Part shown: piece by piece, positions 5,623-6,359 of the stretch | Numbering within the stretch: position 1 is the stretch's first letter | Layout of the letters: every line of letters begins with the position of its first letter | From: BS750m-G77 sp043797735 | GTDB taxonomy: Bacteria > Omnitrophota > Gorgyraeia > Gygaellales > Profunditerraquicolaceae | Length of the DNA stretch: 6,359 nt | Direction of reading: 5' to 3' | Assembly: GCA_043797735.1 (NCBI GenBank) | Contig: JAZDPH010000020.1 | Location: 1-6,359, forward strand | Notes under the pieces: model-generated | Told to the model about the DNA's origin: nothing | Seen by the model: only the letters and a program-made list of their open reading frames with translations | Database searches by the model: none | Translations under genes and position numbers: made by a program

Positions 5623-6359
5623 ATGTTCAAATCCCTCAAGCTATACCTCAACCAATCAGCTGATTTAGAGAAACTCCTTTCGGAATTAGTCGCTTACGGA
5701 TACAAGCGGCAGGAGGGGGTTTCCGAAGAAGGGGAGTTTTCCCGCCGCGGGGGAGTAATCGATATCTTTCCGAATTCCTTTGAGCTGCCGGTACGCATAG
5801 AATGGGATAATGAAATTATCGCCTCCATAAAAACTTTTAACCCCTCTAGCGGAGCGCCCCTCTGGGAGCACAAGATGCTGATTATTCTGCCCATCAAAAA
5901 ACCCTCGCGGGCTTTGCGAACCGCTGCTTTTAGCGAAGAGTTCCCCATGAAAGACTTCATTGATATAAATAAAGGGGACTACGTAGTGCACAATCAATAC
6001 GGCATAGGCAGGTTTCTCGGTATGGAAAAGATAAAAAGACAGGATGCTTTCGGCGACCACCTGGTTATTGAATACGGCCTTCAGGAGAAACTCTACGTCC
6101 CGGTTGAGGATATGCATCTGGTGCAGAAATATATCGCCTTCCATATTAAGAGGCCTAAGCTTTATTCTCTGGGGAGCAGAAAATGGCAGAGGGCCAAGGA
6201 AAAGGCAAGAAAAGGAATACGAAAGCTAACCTGGGAACTCCTGACGCTGCAGGCGATGCGCATAAGTTCCAAAGGCTTTGCTTATTCGGCAGATACGGAC
6301 TGGCAGAAGGAGTTTGAAGCAACATTCCCTTACACAGAAACACCCGGCCAGATAAAAGC
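5623..6359 (+). CDS. mfd: Transcription-repair coupling factor Mfd-like protein with shortened N-terminal region, 5' part
   Basis: Mfd removes stalled RNA polymerase and recruits UvrA to DNA damage. 245 residues are visible; the frame is open to the window end, so the helicase motor and C terminus lie outside. Residues 31-72 (GEFSRRGGVIDIFP, then ELPVRIEWDNEI) match the UvrB-like domain 2, with R42 and R58 spaced like the UvrA-contact arginines I recall as R165 and R181 in E. coli. The RNA-polymerase-interacting domain follows: KGDYVVHNQYGIGRFLG (117-133), EKLYVPVEDMHLVQKYI (155-171). Next come LGSRKWQRAKEKARKGIRKL (183-202) and FPYTETPGQIK (235-245) leading into the motor. In E. coli Mfd the polymerase-binding domain starts near residue 475, here near 117, so the rest of the UvrB-like module and domain 3 seem absent. 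The ATG has a weak ribosome site; no ATG, GTG or TTG start lies upstream before the in-frame stop at 5506. Confidence 0.9.
   Translation, partial: MFKSLKLYLNQSADLEKLLSELVAYGYKRQEGVSEEGEFSRRGGVIDIFPNSFELPVRIEWDNEIIASIKTFNPSSGAPLWEHKMLIILPIKKPSRALRTAAFSEEFPMKDFIDINKGDYVVHNQYGIGRFLGMEKIKRQDAFGDHLVIEYGLQEKLYVPVEDMHLVQKYIAFHIKRPKLYSLGSRKWQRAKEKARKGIRKLTWELLTLQAMRISSKGFAYSADTDWQKEFEATFPYTETPGQIK

Noticed and set aside
5390..5668. Plus-strand open frame of 92 codons after secDF
   Set aside because: It overlaps the end of secDF and the start of the mfd gene in another frame and is mostly made of the inverted repeats. There is no recognisable protein.
5686..6144. Minus-strand open frame of 152 codons
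   Set aside because: It is an antisense shadow of the mfd-like gene, whose + strand translation carries clear Mfd motifs.

Overview
The window is a compact run of bacterial housekeeping genes, all on the + strand. In order they are the 3' end of hisF, hisI, trpE, rpsP, yajC, a fused secDF, and the 5' part of an mfd-like gene that runs off the right edge. Gene identities come from family motifs read directly in the translations. The lineage cannot be fixed from this window. The fused SecDF, the mixed gene order, the moderate GC content and gaps filled with palindromic repeats suggest an uncultured bacterium of the Omnitrophota type. That placement is a weak inference.

Region by region: 1-671 is the tail of a histidine operon, with hisF and hisI overlapping by four bases. 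Bases 672-858 are a spacer almost filled by a modular palindromic repeat (copy 1). trpE (859-2355) and rpsP (2381-2620) follow, 25 bases apart. Copy 2 of the repeat (2624-2746) separates rpsP from yajC, and copy 3 (3076-3199) separates yajC from secDF. The secDF-mfd gap (5415-5622) holds an unrelated composite: two inverted copies of an ATTGC...GCAAT palindrome flanking a perfect 36-bp palindrome.

The genes fall into amino-acid biosynthesis (HisF and HisI in histidine, TrpE in tryptophan), translation (bS16), Sec-dependent export (YajC and SecDF, which form the accessory complex of SecYEG) and transcription-coupled repair (Mfd). yajC-secDF is a classic functional pair. trpE next to rpsP is not.

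The most unusual content is the repeat family. Each copy is built from 8-bp units close to GGATATCC, a sequence that is its own reverse complement. The units are arranged as three octamers, a hexamer and three octamers in each of two opposed arms around an A/T-rich centre. All three copies point the same way relative to the genes, and copy 1 has one extra 30-bp module. The second notable item is the mfd product. It appears to keep only the UvrA-binding-like part of the usual N-terminal half and joins it directly to the RNA-polymerase-interacting domain.
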